DNA of 32,798 bases from Bacillota bacterium. Lineage in GTDB: Bacteria > Bacillota > Clostridia > Saccharofermentanales > Fastidiosipilaceae. How positions within the stretch are numbered: position 1 is the first letter of the stretch; every line of letters begins with the position of its first letter. The position numbers and the translations under genes are program-made. The DNA is taken from the NCBI GenBank assembly GCA_023388435.1, contig JAEWGG010000024.1, forward strand, positions 1-32,798. Direction: 5' to 3'. Shown in pieces: positions 23,866-31,620 of the stretch. A model generated the notes under the pieces. It saw only the letters and a program-made list of their open reading frames with translations, did not search any database and was not told where the DNA came from.

Positions 23866-24687
23866 TTAGTCCCAGCTGAGTATCTCGTAGGTCGTGTAAC
23901 CGAACAGGGAGTCATGAAGAATAATACCGAAGGTCTGTGTCCCCCAATTGTTCGGAGTAAAGCCCTCGAAGAAATCTTCCCGATAGTGCTTGGAACTCTC
24001 ATCCATCACTAAGTATTTATGTCCGTAGACCGTCGTCTTATGTCCAGAATCCTTCTTATCTACAAGGCTCCAGGTATAGGTCGTATGGACACAGCTCACC
24101 TTCTCAGTGAGGGCCTGCTCAATTTTATCGCCAACTGGATTAATCACGCCATTTTTGACCAGATTGGCAACAAATTGTGTAATCACATTCCCTGGTACAG
24201 GAATAGCATCCACCAGAAGCTTAACCAATTGCACAATGGTCCCTACATATCCATTGATGGTGTAGGAGCTGCTTTCATTCTCAGCGACGTACGAGCACTT
24301 CATGCCATAGAACACGTAGCCTTCATTCGTGGTCGCCTTGTAATTGACACCGCCCATGTTTTTCTTGGAACCAGCTCTGAGCGCCCTGGCATTACGAACG
24401 GATCGCTCCTTGGCCTTAGTGGACGCGGCTAGGCTTATTCCGTCCTTGGCTGCATAGCTGGCCGTATCCGATAGGACTCCATGAGTATACTGCCTCAGAA
24501 TAATGAGGTCACCCTTGTCCTCTTCTGTAATAACAATCCCATTGAGCGAAAAAATTTCTCTTTCCTTCAGCCCCTGGGAAGATTGTATCTCAGATGCTCC
24601 CGCCGTCGAGGCAAACACAGGCCCTGCTGGCAAGATCCCCACCAGAAGCAGAGCAAAAACCAACAGGTACGAAGCAAAGCGTTTCAT
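23866..24687 (-). CDS. Secreted protein of unknown function
   Basis: A 273-residue exported protein that I cannot assign to a family. The signal peptide is clear (1-27, MKRFASYLLVFALLLVGILPAGPVFA, cleavage after VFA). The mature part has only two cysteines (in GMKCSYV and KVSCVHT), about 70 residues apart, which could form one disulfide. Between them lies a hydrophobic, amphipathic stretch (GTIVQLVKLLVDAIPVPGNVI and on) that could insert in or bind membranes. The rest is Thr/Ser/Tyr/Lys-rich and looks like beta structure. AAAGGAGG lies 7 nt before the ATG. It is first in a five-gene operon with four small membrane proteins. Base composition is lower in G+C than its neighbours, suggesting acquisition. 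A bacteriocin-like role is possible but unproven. Confidence 0.82.
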   Translation of the reverse strand: MKRFASYLLVFALLLVGILPAGPVFASTAGASEIQSSQGLKEREIFSLNGIVITEEDKGDLIILRQYTHGVLSDTASYAAKDGISLAASTKAKERSVRNARALRAGSKKNMGGVNYKATTNEGYVFYGMKCSYVAENESSSYTINGYVGTIVQLVKLLVDAIPVPGNVITQFVANLVKNGVINPVGDKIEQALTEKVSCVHTTYTWSLVDKKDSGHKTTVYGHKYLVMDESSKHYREDFFEGFTPNNWGTQTFGIILHDSLFGYTTYEILSWD

Positions 24688-24713
24688 AGTTTGCCTCCTT
24701 TCGTTGTGACTAC

Positions 24714-24742
24714 ACTCTACACCTCGAAAAAAACTTCGTCAA
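24714..24742 (-). promoter_or_regulatory. Sigma-A promoter of the secreted-protein operon
   Basis: The minus strand has TTGACG (24737-24742), a 17-bp spacer and TAGAGT (24714-24719). The expected start near 24707 leaves a leader of about 20 nt containing AAAGGAGG. The rest of the 222-nt gap to the arginase gene holds only that gene's terminator. Confidence 0.72.
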
Positions 24743-24840
24743 TAGCTACCAAAAAGCTTTCCTCTCCTCGCTATCTGCTCAACGCTTTCCACAAGGAGCA
24801 AAGTTCTCCGCCCCCTACATAGCCCCCTCCCCAGGACAGC

Positions 24841-24865
24841 AAAAAGCGCCCCCGCAGGGACGCTT
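24841..24865 (-). terminator. Terminator of the arginase gene
   Basis: A stem of AAGCG/CGCTT (24844-24848 with 24861-24865) plus CCC/GGG, with one C-A mismatch and a 4-nt loop, is followed on the minus strand by a T5 run. It lies 45 nt after the arginase stop. Confidence 0.7.
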
Positions 24866-24909
24866 CCGATAAACGATAAAGCCGAAGCGGACCCCACCCG
24901 CAGACGCCG

Positions 24910-25809
24910 CTAGGCCTCAGGCCGCAGCCCATAGGCCGCCAGGAAGTGCCCCAGCATCTCCAAGGCCAGCTCCGCCGTCCGCCCCGCCCCCTGAGGCTCG
25001 TCCAAGAGGGGATTTAACTCAACCAAGTCGAAGGAACGGAGCAGGTCCCTGCGCTCCAGGATATAGTCCAGAATCGCCAGACCCTCCGCCCGCTCCAGAC
25101 CCGCCTCCACCGGCACCGACACGCCGGGGACCACAGCAGGGTCGAAGACATCCAAGTCGAAGCTGATGTGCAGGCCACGGGTCCCATCCAGGGCCCGGGC
25201 GTAGGCCTCGTCCAAGACCTCCCGCAGGCCCCGCCGCCGCAGCTCCTCCGTGGAGTAAACGTAGATGCCCGCATCGCGCAGATTCTCCGCCTCCCCCGCA
25301 TCGATGCTCCGGGCTCCCACGACCACGGCATTTTTCGCAGCAAACGTCGGCCCCGCATAGAAGTCCCGCAGCACAGCCGTACGCCCGTAGCCGACCAGCG
25401 TGGCCAGTGGACAGCCGTGCAGGTTTCCGGTCTCCGTGCTGTCTAGGGTATTAAAATCCGTGTGGGCATCCACCCAGATCAGCCCCAGAGGTCCCTGGGC
25501 CGCCTGGCTCGCCAGGGCACTGGACACCGCCACACTGTGGTCCCCGCCGATCAGGAGGGGGAAGTGGCCGCGGCCCAGGACCTCGGCGATGCGGCTGTAC
25601 AGGGCTGCCGTGTACTGCTGTAGCTCGGCCAGGTTGCGCGACTTGTGCCCCGCTTCGCGCTCCTTGACATAGGTCTCCGACTGCTCGAGCAGACTGCAAG
25701 GCAGGCCCCAGCGGCGGCTCAGCACGTGAGCCAAGTCTCGGGCCCCGCAGGAGGCTCCATCGCGGACCAGACCGAGATCACAGGCTGCGGCAACGGCTTC
25801 TATTTTCAT
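24910..25809 (-). CDS. rocF: Arginase-family ureohydrolase, probably arginase
   Basis: Binuclear manganese hydrolase that splits arginine to ornithine and urea, or a related guanidino compound. The 299-residue protein has every family motif: GGDHS (88-92), DAHTDFN (114-120) and SFDLDVFDP (216-224), supplying His91, Asp114, His116, Asp118, Asp218 and Asp220 as metal ligands. The loop TGNLHGCPLA (128-136) resembles the NxHGMPLA of arginases more than the agmatinase loop, and ELNPLLDE near the end also fits arginase. The start at 25809 has GGAGGTG 9 nt upstream; an ATG six codons earlier overlaps that site. It is divergent from murE and stands alone. Formiminoglutamase or another ureohydrolase cannot be fully excluded. 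Confidence 0.88.
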   Translation of the reverse strand: MKIEAVAAACDLGLVRDGASCGARDLAHVLSRRWGLPCSLLEQSETYVKEREAGHKSRNLAELQQYTAALYSRIAEVLGRGHFPLLIGGDHSVAVSSALASQAAQGPLGLIWVDAHTDFNTLDSTETGNLHGCPLATLVGYGRTAVLRDFYAGPTFAAKNAVVVGARSIDAGEAENLRDAGIYVYSTEELRRRGLREVLDEAYARALDGTRGLHISFDLDVFDPAVVPGVSVPVEAGLERAEGLAILDYILERRDLLRSFDLVELNPLLDEPQGAGRTAELALEMLGHFLAAYGLRPEA

Positions 25810-25827
25810 CTGAGTATGCACCTCCAT

Positions 25828-25893
25828 ATCCGATGCTCCATAGCTGTTAGTTTATAATAAGTAAAAATAAAAAAACAGCAGTGAAGGTGCCCC
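25828..25893. promoter_or_regulatory. Divergent AT-rich promoter region of arginase and murE
   Basis: TATAAT at 25853-25858 (+) lies 36 nt before murE, and the same AT block reads TTATTATAAA on the minus strand, a plausible -10 for arginase. No good -35 is visible for either. GAAGGTG about 5 nt before 25894 is the murE ribosome binding site. Confidence 0.45.
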
Positions 25894-27351
25894 ATGAAGA
25901 CGCTCCACGAACTCTTTCCCGACTGCCCCTCCCAGGTGGAAATCACGCATATAGCCATCAATTCCCGCGAATGCCAGCCAGGCTCCCTCTTCGTCTGTAT
26001 CCCCGGAGTCCAGGCCGACCGCCACGACTTCATCCCTGATGCTGTCGCCCGCGGGGCCTCGGCGGTGGTCGTCAGCCGTGAGGTCCCGGATCCCGGCGTC
26101 CCCGTAATTCGTGTCAGAGACTGCAAACACGAGCTGGCCCTGATCTGCCGCCGCTTTTATGAGGCTCCCGAACAGAAGCTCAAACTGCTCGGCGTCACAG
26201 GTACCGATGGCAAGACCTCCACGGCCACCATCCTCCAGACCCTGCTCGGCGATGATCACTGCGGCTTCATCGGCACCCACGGAAGGTCCTGTCGCGGCTT
26301 TCACGGGGACAATCCCAACACCACCCCTGACGTGGACCTGCTCTATGCCTATTTTCGCGAATTCGTAGACCGGGGCTGTGACCAGGTCGCCATGGAGTGT
26401 AGCAGCGAGGCCTTCTACCGGGGCCGCCTCTGGCCCTTCCAATTCGATCTGGCCATTTATACTAACGTCACCTCGGAGCACCTCAACGTCCACGGAAGTC
26501 TCGAAAACTACCTGGCCTGCAAGACCCAGCTCTTCGCCCAGACCAAGCCCGAGGGCTACTGCATCCTCAATCTGGACGAAGCACACTGCGAGGCCTTCCG
26601 CAAGGCCGCCCGCGGTCAGTTGCGCAGCTACGGACGGGGCCAGGAGGCCGACTTGCGCATTGTCGACTTCGAACTCCACCCCGACCACAGCCAGCTGCAC
26701 TTCCGCTACCAGGACCAGGACCTGCGCTTCCGCAGCCCCCTGCTCGGCGAGTTCAATGTCTACAATCTGGCGGCAGCCCTCCTCGCCGCCCTCTGTCTCG
26801 GAGTTTCAGCCGAGGAGGCCATCTCCCGTCTCCCCCAGGTCCATGTGCCCGGGCGCTTAACGATGCTTCCAACAGGCCTCGACTTTTATGCCATGGTGGA
26901 TTATGCCCACACGCCGAACGGCATTGCCAAGCTGCTGGACTTCGTCAAACAACTCAAGATCCAGCGCAGCATCGTCGTCATTGGCCAGGCGGGAGAGCGC
27001 GACGCCTCCAAGCGTCCCCATGTGGGAAAAGTCCTCTTATCCAAAGCCTCCCATGTCATTCTCACCAGCGAAGATCCCCGCCGTGAAGATCCCGCAGCAA
27101 TCTGTCAGGACATACTGAGCGGCATGCCAGAAGCAAAAAATTACGAGATCGAACTGGACCGCCGCAAGGCCATCCGCCGGGCCGTCGCCCTCGCCCGGAG
27201 CGGCGACATCCTCTTACTCCTGGGAAAGGGCAATGAAACGGACTTCTACATTGGCGAGGGGAGTGTCCATTTCTGTGACCCGAAAGAGCTCCAAGAGGCT
27301 CTGGAACTGCGCCGCAGAGGTCTTCTGGAACCCGCTGTGACAGAGGGCTAA
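25894..27351 (+). CDS. murE: UDP-N-acetylmuramyl-tripeptide synthetase (MurE type)
   Basis: Cytoplasmic Mur ligase that adds the third amino acid (diaminopimelate or lysine) to UDP-MurNAc-L-Ala-D-Glu. The 485-residue protein has the N-terminal UDP-binding domain (1-95), the ATP-binding P-loop GVTGTDGKTS (100-109), the NTTPD and TNVTSEHLNVHG motifs (142-146 and 190-201) with the carbamylated-Lys region ACKTQLF (208-214), and a C-terminal domain. The amino-acid selectivity motif, DNPR in diaminopimelate-adding enzymes, reads EDPR here (393-396): the Arg is kept but the first two positions differ, so specificity is uncertain. The gene is not in a dcw cluster but next to arginase and may be a second MurE-like paralogue. 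Confidence 0.88.
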   Translation: MKTLHELFPDCPSQVEITHIAINSRECQPGSLFVCIPGVQADRHDFIPDAVARGASAVVVSREVPDPGVPVIRVRDCKHELALICRRFYEAPEQKLKLLGVTGTDGKTSTATILQTLLGDDHCGFIGTHGRSCRGFHGDNPNTTPDVDLLYAYFREFVDRGCDQVAMECSSEAFYRGRLWPFQFDLAIYTNVTSEHLNVHGSLENYLACKTQLFAQTKPEGYCILNLDEAHCEAFRKAARGQLRSYGRGQEADLRIVDFELHPDHSQLHFRYQDQDLRFRSPLLGEFNVYNLAAALLAALCLGVSAEEAISRLPQVHVPGRLTMLPTGLDFYAMVDYAHTPNGIAKLLDFVKQLKIQRSIVVIGQAGERDASKRPHVGKVLLSKASHVILTSEDPRREDPAAICQDILSGMPEAKNYEIELDRRKAIRRAVALARSGDILLLLGKGNETDFYIGEGSVHFCDPKELQEALELRRRGLLEPAVTEG

Positions 27352-27358
27352 AATCCTC

Positions 27359-27385
27359 AAAAGCCGCATTCTACAGGGCTTTTTG
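27359..27385 (+). terminator. Terminator of murE
   Basis: A 7-bp stem (AAAAGCC 27359-27365 with GGCTTTT 27377-27383, 11-nt loop) with T5 at its end lies 8 nt after the stop. Confidence 0.7.
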
Positions 27386-27395
27386 CCCCCTTCCA

Positions 27396-27430
27396 CAGCA
27401 GCCCGGGAAGCCATGGCTTACGGGCTGCTG
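27396..27430 (+). promoter_or_regulatory. Large inverted repeat upstream of the oxidoreductase gene
   Basis: CAGCAGCCCG (27396-27405) and CGGGCTGCTG (27421-27430) form a perfect 10-bp inverted repeat around an inner 12-bp palindrome AAGCCATGGCTT. It occupies the place of a -35 box for the adjacent -10 and has no T-tract after it, so it looks like an operator rather than a terminator. Confidence 0.5.
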
Positions 27431-27439
27431 TGCTATACT
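27431..27439 (+). promoter_or_regulatory. Extended -10 promoter of the oxidoreductase gene
   Basis: TGCTATACT is an extended -10 (TG-N-TATACT) identical to that at the window start. There is no -35 match; the inverted repeat lies there instead. The expected leader is about 25 nt with AAGGAGG in it. Confidence 0.55.
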
Positions 27440-27470
27440 TACAGTATTAGTTTGATAAGGAGGCCTGTAC

Positions 27471-28649
27471 ATGTCTAATTTGCGAATCTGCATCATTGGC
27501 AGCAGCATCGCCGGCATCTCGGCTGCAGCTGCAGCCCATAGAGAGAATCCCCAGGCTGAGATCCATATTTTTACCGAAGATACCCACCTCCCTTACTACC
27601 GCCAGCGTCTGGCCGAGGTTCTCCTCGATCCGGCCGCCGCGAGCCGCCTCCTCATCCACCCCGCCGAGTGGTACAAGGAGCACGGCATTCACATCCGTCT
27701 CGGCTCGCGGGTAAACGCCATCACCCCGGAATCCAAGAGTCTCCGCCTCTCCGACGGCAGCGAGGAGCGCTACGACAAACTGATCATCGCGACGGGCAGC
27801 CGCTCCTTCCTCCCGCCCATTCAAGGAATTGACCTCCCCGGCATCCACAGTCTCTGGACCATGGATCAGGCCCTGGAACTCTCCGCCCGCCTCCATGAGT
27901 CCTGCCGCCACGCCGTGGTCATCGGAGGGGGACTGCTCGGCCTGGAAGCCGCCCATGTCTGTAGCAAGCTGGGTATCCAGACCCATATTATTGAGCACAA
28001 TCCCCGCCTGCTCGCGCGGCAACTGGACGAGAAGGCCTCGTCCCTCCTCCAGGAGCAGATCAGACGCCTCGGCATCGACATTCTGCTGGACGCGGATGTC
28101 GAGCACTTCGAGGCTGGAGCAGACGGCCAGGTCGCCCGTGTCTGCCTTAAGGACGGCCGCTGCTGTGAGGCGAACCTCGTCCTCGTCTCCACAGGTGTCC
28201 GCGCCCGTCTTGAACTCATCGACGGCCTGGACGTGCACATCGACCGCTGCCTCTATGTGAATGAGCGCATGGAGACCGGACTGCCTGACATCTATGCCGC
28301 CGGAGACTGCGTCTGTCTGGAGGGCCGCTGGTATGGTCTCTGGTCCATTGCGAAAAGCCAGGGTGAGACCGCCGGTGCTAATGCCGCCGGCGGCGACAAG
28401 GTCTGCCACATGCCCGTTCCCCCCTATATCGTCAACACCATGGACACCCGCATTGCCTCAGCCGGGCTCATCGACACCAGTGGCACCGACTACACGGCCC
28501 AGATCACCGTTGACGAGGTCCAGCTGACCTACGACCGCCGCAACTATCTCGGTACCAACCTCCTGGGCTTCATCCTCCTGGGTGACACCAAGCCCTTCTC
28601 CCTGCTCGCCAAAGACCTCCAGGAAACCTCGCGCCGGGCCCAGCTCTGA
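27471..28649 (+). CDS. FAD/NAD(P)-dependent oxidoreductase, rubredoxin/nitrite-reductase type
   Basis: A 392-residue pyridine nucleotide-disulfide family flavoprotein that passes electrons from NAD(P)H through FAD to an unknown acceptor, perhaps rubredoxin. The N-terminal FAD-binding motif is CIIGSSIAGISAA (GSSIAG, 10-15, with Ser in place of the middle Gly of GxGxxG), the ATGS motif is at 107-110, the NAD-binding motif is VVIGGGLLGLEAA (149-161), and the second FAD motif is DIYAAGDC (273-280). There is no redox-active CxxC, which agrees with rubredoxin reductase or the N-terminal part of NirB. AAGGAGG lies 7 nt upstream of the ATG. It is alone in its transcription unit, and regulation is probably through the inverted repeat before it. 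Confidence 0.88.
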   Translation: MSNLRICIIGSSIAGISAAAAAHRENPQAEIHIFTEDTHLPYYRQRLAEVLLDPAAASRLLIHPAEWYKEHGIHIRLGSRVNAITPESKSLRLSDGSEERYDKLIIATGSRSFLPPIQGIDLPGIHSLWTMDQALELSARLHESCRHAVVIGGGLLGLEAAHVCSKLGIQTHIIEHNPRLLARQLDEKASSLLQEQIRRLGIDILLDADVEHFEAGADGQVARVCLKDGRCCEANLVLVSTGVRARLELIDGLDVHIDRCLYVNERMETGLPDIYAAGDCVCLEGRWYGLWSIAKSQGETAGANAAGGDKVCHMPVPPYIVNTMDTRIASAGLIDTSGTDYTAQITVDEVQLTYDRRNYLGTNLLGFILLGDTKPFSLLAKDLQETSRRAQL

Positions 28650-28708
28650 GCCAGAAGCAGGGCCAGGCCCAGCATACGGCCAGGGTTTAAGCGGACAAGC
28701 AATACATT

Positions 28709-28756
28709 AGGACCTGAACACGAGCGCAAGACAGCGCCCTGGTCAGGTCCTTTTTT
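28709..28756 (+). terminator. Terminator of the oxidoreductase gene
   Basis: A 9-bp perfect stem (AGGACCTGA 28709-28717 with TCAGGTCCT 28743-28751) closes a 25-nt loop that can form a small GCGC hairpin, and T6 follows (28751-28756). It lies between convergent genes; on the minus strand there is no T-run. Confidence 0.82.
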
Positions 28757-28804
28757 AGCGTAAAAGGGGCAGGGCCCCCTATGGCCCAAGCAATTCGGCG
28801 CAGC

Positions 28805-29491
28805 TCAGAGCTCTTTCAAGTCCCCCTCCCGCATGACGAAGCGCCTCTGACCTGGGCGGAGCATCTGCTCCGTCTGGTGGCTGACCATAATCAGCACCCG
28901 ACCTGGCTTCTCCGCCTGATAGCTGCGAAGGGCTTCCAGGACCCAGGCCGCCAGACTCGGATTCAAGGCTGAGGTGGGCTCGTCAGCCAGAATAATCTGC
29001 GGTTCATGAATCAGGGCTCGGGCCAGGGCGATGCGCTGGCGCTGCCCCCCAGATAGATTGCGCACCGGCTCGTCTATTTTCTCTCCCACTTCAAAGAAGT
29101 CCAGCATGGCCTTGACGCGCTTCCGATGCTGCCAGATAGGGCAGCCGCTGTAAAAGAGGGGAATGCGCACATTCTCATAGCTGCTGTCCTCCTCAATGAG
29201 CGCGTAGTCCTGGAAGACGTAACCAAAATAGCGGTTGCGCATCTTGGCCAGCCGCCGCTCGCTGCAGGCCTGGACGTCCTGGCCCCCCAGGACATAACGC
29301 CCCTCATATTCCCGGTCCACGAGACCCAGGATATTAAGCAGGGTGGACTTCCCCGCCCCCGACTCCCCCGCAATCAGAACTTCGTCACCAGGATAGATGC
29401 GAAGTTCCGCAGCATTCAGGGCCAGAAGCTCATCGCGGCGGCTCTTAAATCTACGACTCAGCTTCTCGGTATATAACAGTTCTTTCGTCAT
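28805..29491 (-). CDS. ABC transporter ATP-binding protein, LolD/MacB type
   Basis: ATPase of a small ABC transporter, 228 residues. Walker A is GESGAGKST (42-50), the Q-loop VFQDYAL is near 91-97, the signature is LSGGQRQR (145-152), Walker B is IILADEPT (165-172), and an H-loop MVSHQTE lies near the end. It is shaped like the LolD/MacB/FtsE group that pairs with FtsX-like permeases. The ATG at 29491 has GAGGTG 4 nt upstream; a TTG at 29503 that overlaps the permease stop is a weaker alternative. It is the last gene of the operon headed by a small secreted protein, and its partners are the two permeases upstream. In lactococcin-972-like loci a comparable ATPase and membrane protein accompany the secreted toxin, which is a context analogy only. 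Confidence 0.92.
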   Translation of the reverse strand: MTKELLYTEKLSRRFKSRRDELLALNAAELRIYPGDEVLIAGESGAGKSTLLNILGLVDREYEGRYVLGGQDVQACSERRLAKMRNRYFGYVFQDYALIEEDSSYENVRIPLFYSGCPIWQHRKRVKAMLDFFEVGEKIDEPVRNLSGGQRQRIALARALIHEPQIILADEPTSALNPSLAAWVLEALRSYQAEKPGRVLIMVSHQTEQMLRPGQRRFVMREGDLKEL

Positions 29492-29499
29492 AACACACC

Positions 29500-30540
29500 T
29501 CAAACACTAATACGCGCACAGGCGTAGCGATTTTTGCCCCTCATCCCCAAACCCGTCAGCAGGAGACTCAGGAGTAGAAAACCCAGGTGTACCAGGGCCA
29601 GCAAAAGCCATTCACGACGGGAAACATCAAGGTTCTTGCGCAGGAGGTGGTGGGCAAGAAAAGAGGCTAAAATCGGCAGAGCATAGACCAGCGCCGCTTG
29701 GACCTGGTTCAACAAGGGATATGCGCCAAAGAGATAGTGGACGCCAAAGAAGCGCTGCTGGCGGCTATAGAAGGCCCGATAGATCTCATAGAGCAGGAGG
29801 GCATAGCTCAGAAGCAGCATGAGCTCCAAGGGGTAAAATATCCATAGGATAAAGCTGCGCTCACCCCCAGCTGGCGGAATCTTGCCCCGCAGCGTGAACC
29901 GCCCCTGGCTCAAGATCGCCTCAGCCCGCCGCATCGTTTCAGGATACCTCAGGTCTACGAGGACGCCATCCAGAAAGTTCAGCGTATCCACTGGAACCTG
30001 GTCCAGAAGTCCCAGATCCGAACTCACAATGAGACACGGCACACGCTGCTCACGCCCCTCCGTATCCTGCTCAGGCACTGTATGATTCACATAAGAAAAG
30101 ATACGCCGCAGCGCAGCAGGGGATAAAATGACCCCAGCTGCCTCAAAGCCCAGGCACCTCCTGGCTGCCTCCAAGTCCCGGGAGCTTGTAGCGAAAATAC
30201 TGGTCGCCCCCACAGCGAGCGGTGCGCGCAGGCCTGAGCTATCCCCCAGGAGCAGGAAATTATCATCTAAGGCCAGAAAAGCGTGGGCCCCAGGCTCCGC
30301 CAGGAAGGCCTTGTAGGAACTCAGAAATTCTCCCACTGAAGGCCCCTGTTCCGTGTCGGTCACAAAACGCCGCAGCTGATAAAACTCGTGCTGCTCCTCC
30401 TCATTCCAGCTGTACAAGAGCGAATCACTGGCCGAGGCCAGGGCAAAGCTCATCCAGAAGAAGAATACAGCCGTCACGAGGATAAAGGCGAGCTGCCTCC
30501 TGAATACACGCCTCAGCATATAAAAATTAATACCGAACAT
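29500..30540 (-). CDS. FtsX/MacB-like ABC permease, second
   Basis: Probable permease half, 346 residues. One N-terminal membrane helix (about 16-38) is followed by an extracytoplasmic domain of about 190 residues and three C-terminal helices (about 233-252, 275-295 and 312-332). This 1+3 topology is that of FtsX/MacB/LolE permeases. It has no close motif I can name. The ATG at 30540 has GGGGGGAAGG a few nt upstream and overlaps the end of the preceding permease by 14 nt; a frame from 30594 is not favoured. Together with the other permease it should form a heterodimer driven by the single ATPase. Confidence 0.8.
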   Translation of the reverse strand: MFGINFYMLRRVFRRQLAFILVTAVFFFWMSFALASASDSLLYSWNEEEQHEFYQLRRFVTDTEQGPSVGEFLSSYKAFLAEPGAHAFLALDDNFLLLGDSSGLRAPLAVGATSIFATSSRDLEAARRCLGFEAAGVILSPAALRRIFSYVNHTVPEQDTEGREQRVPCLIVSSDLGLLDQVPVDTLNFLDGVLVDLRYPETMRRAEAILSQGRFTLRGKIPPAGGERSFILWIFYPLELMLLLSYALLLYEIYRAFYSRQQRFFGVHYLFGAYPLLNQVQAALVYALPILASFLAHHLLRKNLDVSRREWLLLALVHLGFLLLSLLLTGLGMRGKNRYACARISV

Positions 30541-31615
30541 AGAGCCTTCCCCCCTTTCGTAAATAGTGGACACGCAGGAACAGGAAGAGGACATAGAGCC
30601 CCGTCACCAGGCCCAGATGCAGGCAGTAGAGCTGGGCAAACAAGTCCCACCAGTGCGGCAGCTGCGGAAGCCCCCCCAGGCTAAATAACAAGAATGGCAG
30701 GAGCAACATCCCCAGGGCCTGCCAGATCAGAAAGCCTGGCAGCAGGCGCTTCAGCAAAGAGCGAAAACTGGCACCCCAGAGAATATGCTGGCGATAGATC
30801 TGTCCCATACGCCCATGGAAGGCGAGCAGCGAAAAACAGGCAAAAAAGTAGAGCAGAATGGCCGGCAGGGCAAGACTCAGACTTTTCGCATTGCTCAACA
30901 TCGCCGTCCAGAGCTGCGGTAAGACGAAGCCTGGTCCAGAATCCAGATCCCTATAGCCCAGGGCCTCGAAATAGCGCAGTATCGCAGCCCGAGATCCAAG
31001 CTCCTCCACGTATATATACAGTTCAGGCGCTAAGTCCCGGCGTGCAGTCAGGTTTAAAGCCGCCCTCCAGGGCCTTGTCTCCGAAGTGCCGCCAGGGTCC
31101 AGCTCCTCCAGATATTCCCGTTGAAACAGACCAACCAGACTGTAGCTCTGTCCCAATTCCAGAGGCGGGGGATTCTTCTCTCGGAACTCGAAGGCCTCCT
31201 CCATACCCAGTATGGCCAGCCCCACAGCCCTTCGCTCCCGATAATCCCGGGGCGAGAAATAACGCTGGACTCCCAGGCTAACTTGGCCCTGTAAGTCATA
31301 GTAGTGCATCAGGGGATCGTATATCCAGAGCAGGCCCGTCTCCGCTTCTGGAGCCAGAATACTCAGCCCCTCTGGAAAGTCCAGGCCCTCAAGTTCTGGT
31401 CGCTCAGTCCCGTCCCGAAGCTCTAGATGGAGACCCGATTTTTCCAGCCCCCAATTCCTGTCCGCCTGCATGGCATAGCGCTCAAAGGCATAGCGACTGG
31501 CCAAGCCCAGGGAGCTGAATATGCAGGCACTGAGTACTGCCAGCAGAAGCAGGCTCCGGGACAAGCGTGTCCGCTGAAACAAATAATCTTGTACTGTTCT
31601 AAGGACTGAGCGCAT
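30527..31615 (-). CDS. FtsX/MacB-like ABC permease, first
   Basis: Probable permease half, 362 residues, with a first membrane helix (about 18-40), an extracytoplasmic domain of about 190 residues rich in Glu/Leu/Tyr, and three C-terminal helices (about 241-262, 289-311 and 326-346). It has the same 1+3 layout as its downstream partner but little visible sequence identity, so the pair is probably an old duplication or two distinct subunits. The start lies 5 nt after the stop of the secreted-protein gene; TGGAG within that gene's end is the ribosome binding site. Both point to tight coupling with the secreted protein. Confidence 0.8.
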   Translation of the reverse strand: MRSVLRTVQDYLFQRTRLSRSLLLLAVLSACIFSSLGLASRYAFERYAMQADRNWGLEKSGLHLELRDGTERPELEGLDFPEGLSILAPEAETGLLWIYDPLMHYYDLQGQVSLGVQRYFSPRDYRERRAVGLAILGMEEAFEFREKNPPPLELGQSYSLVGLFQREYLEELDPGGTSETRPWRAALNLTARRDLAPELYIYVEELGSRAAILRYFEALGYRDLDSGPGFVLPQLWTAMLSNAKSLSLALPAILLYFFACFSLLAFHGRMGQIYRQHILWGASFRSLLKRLLPGFLIWQALGMLLLPFLLFSLGGLPQLPHWWDLFAQLYCLHLGLVTGLYVLFLFLRVHYLRKGGRLYVRY

Positions 31616-31620
31616 AGCAG

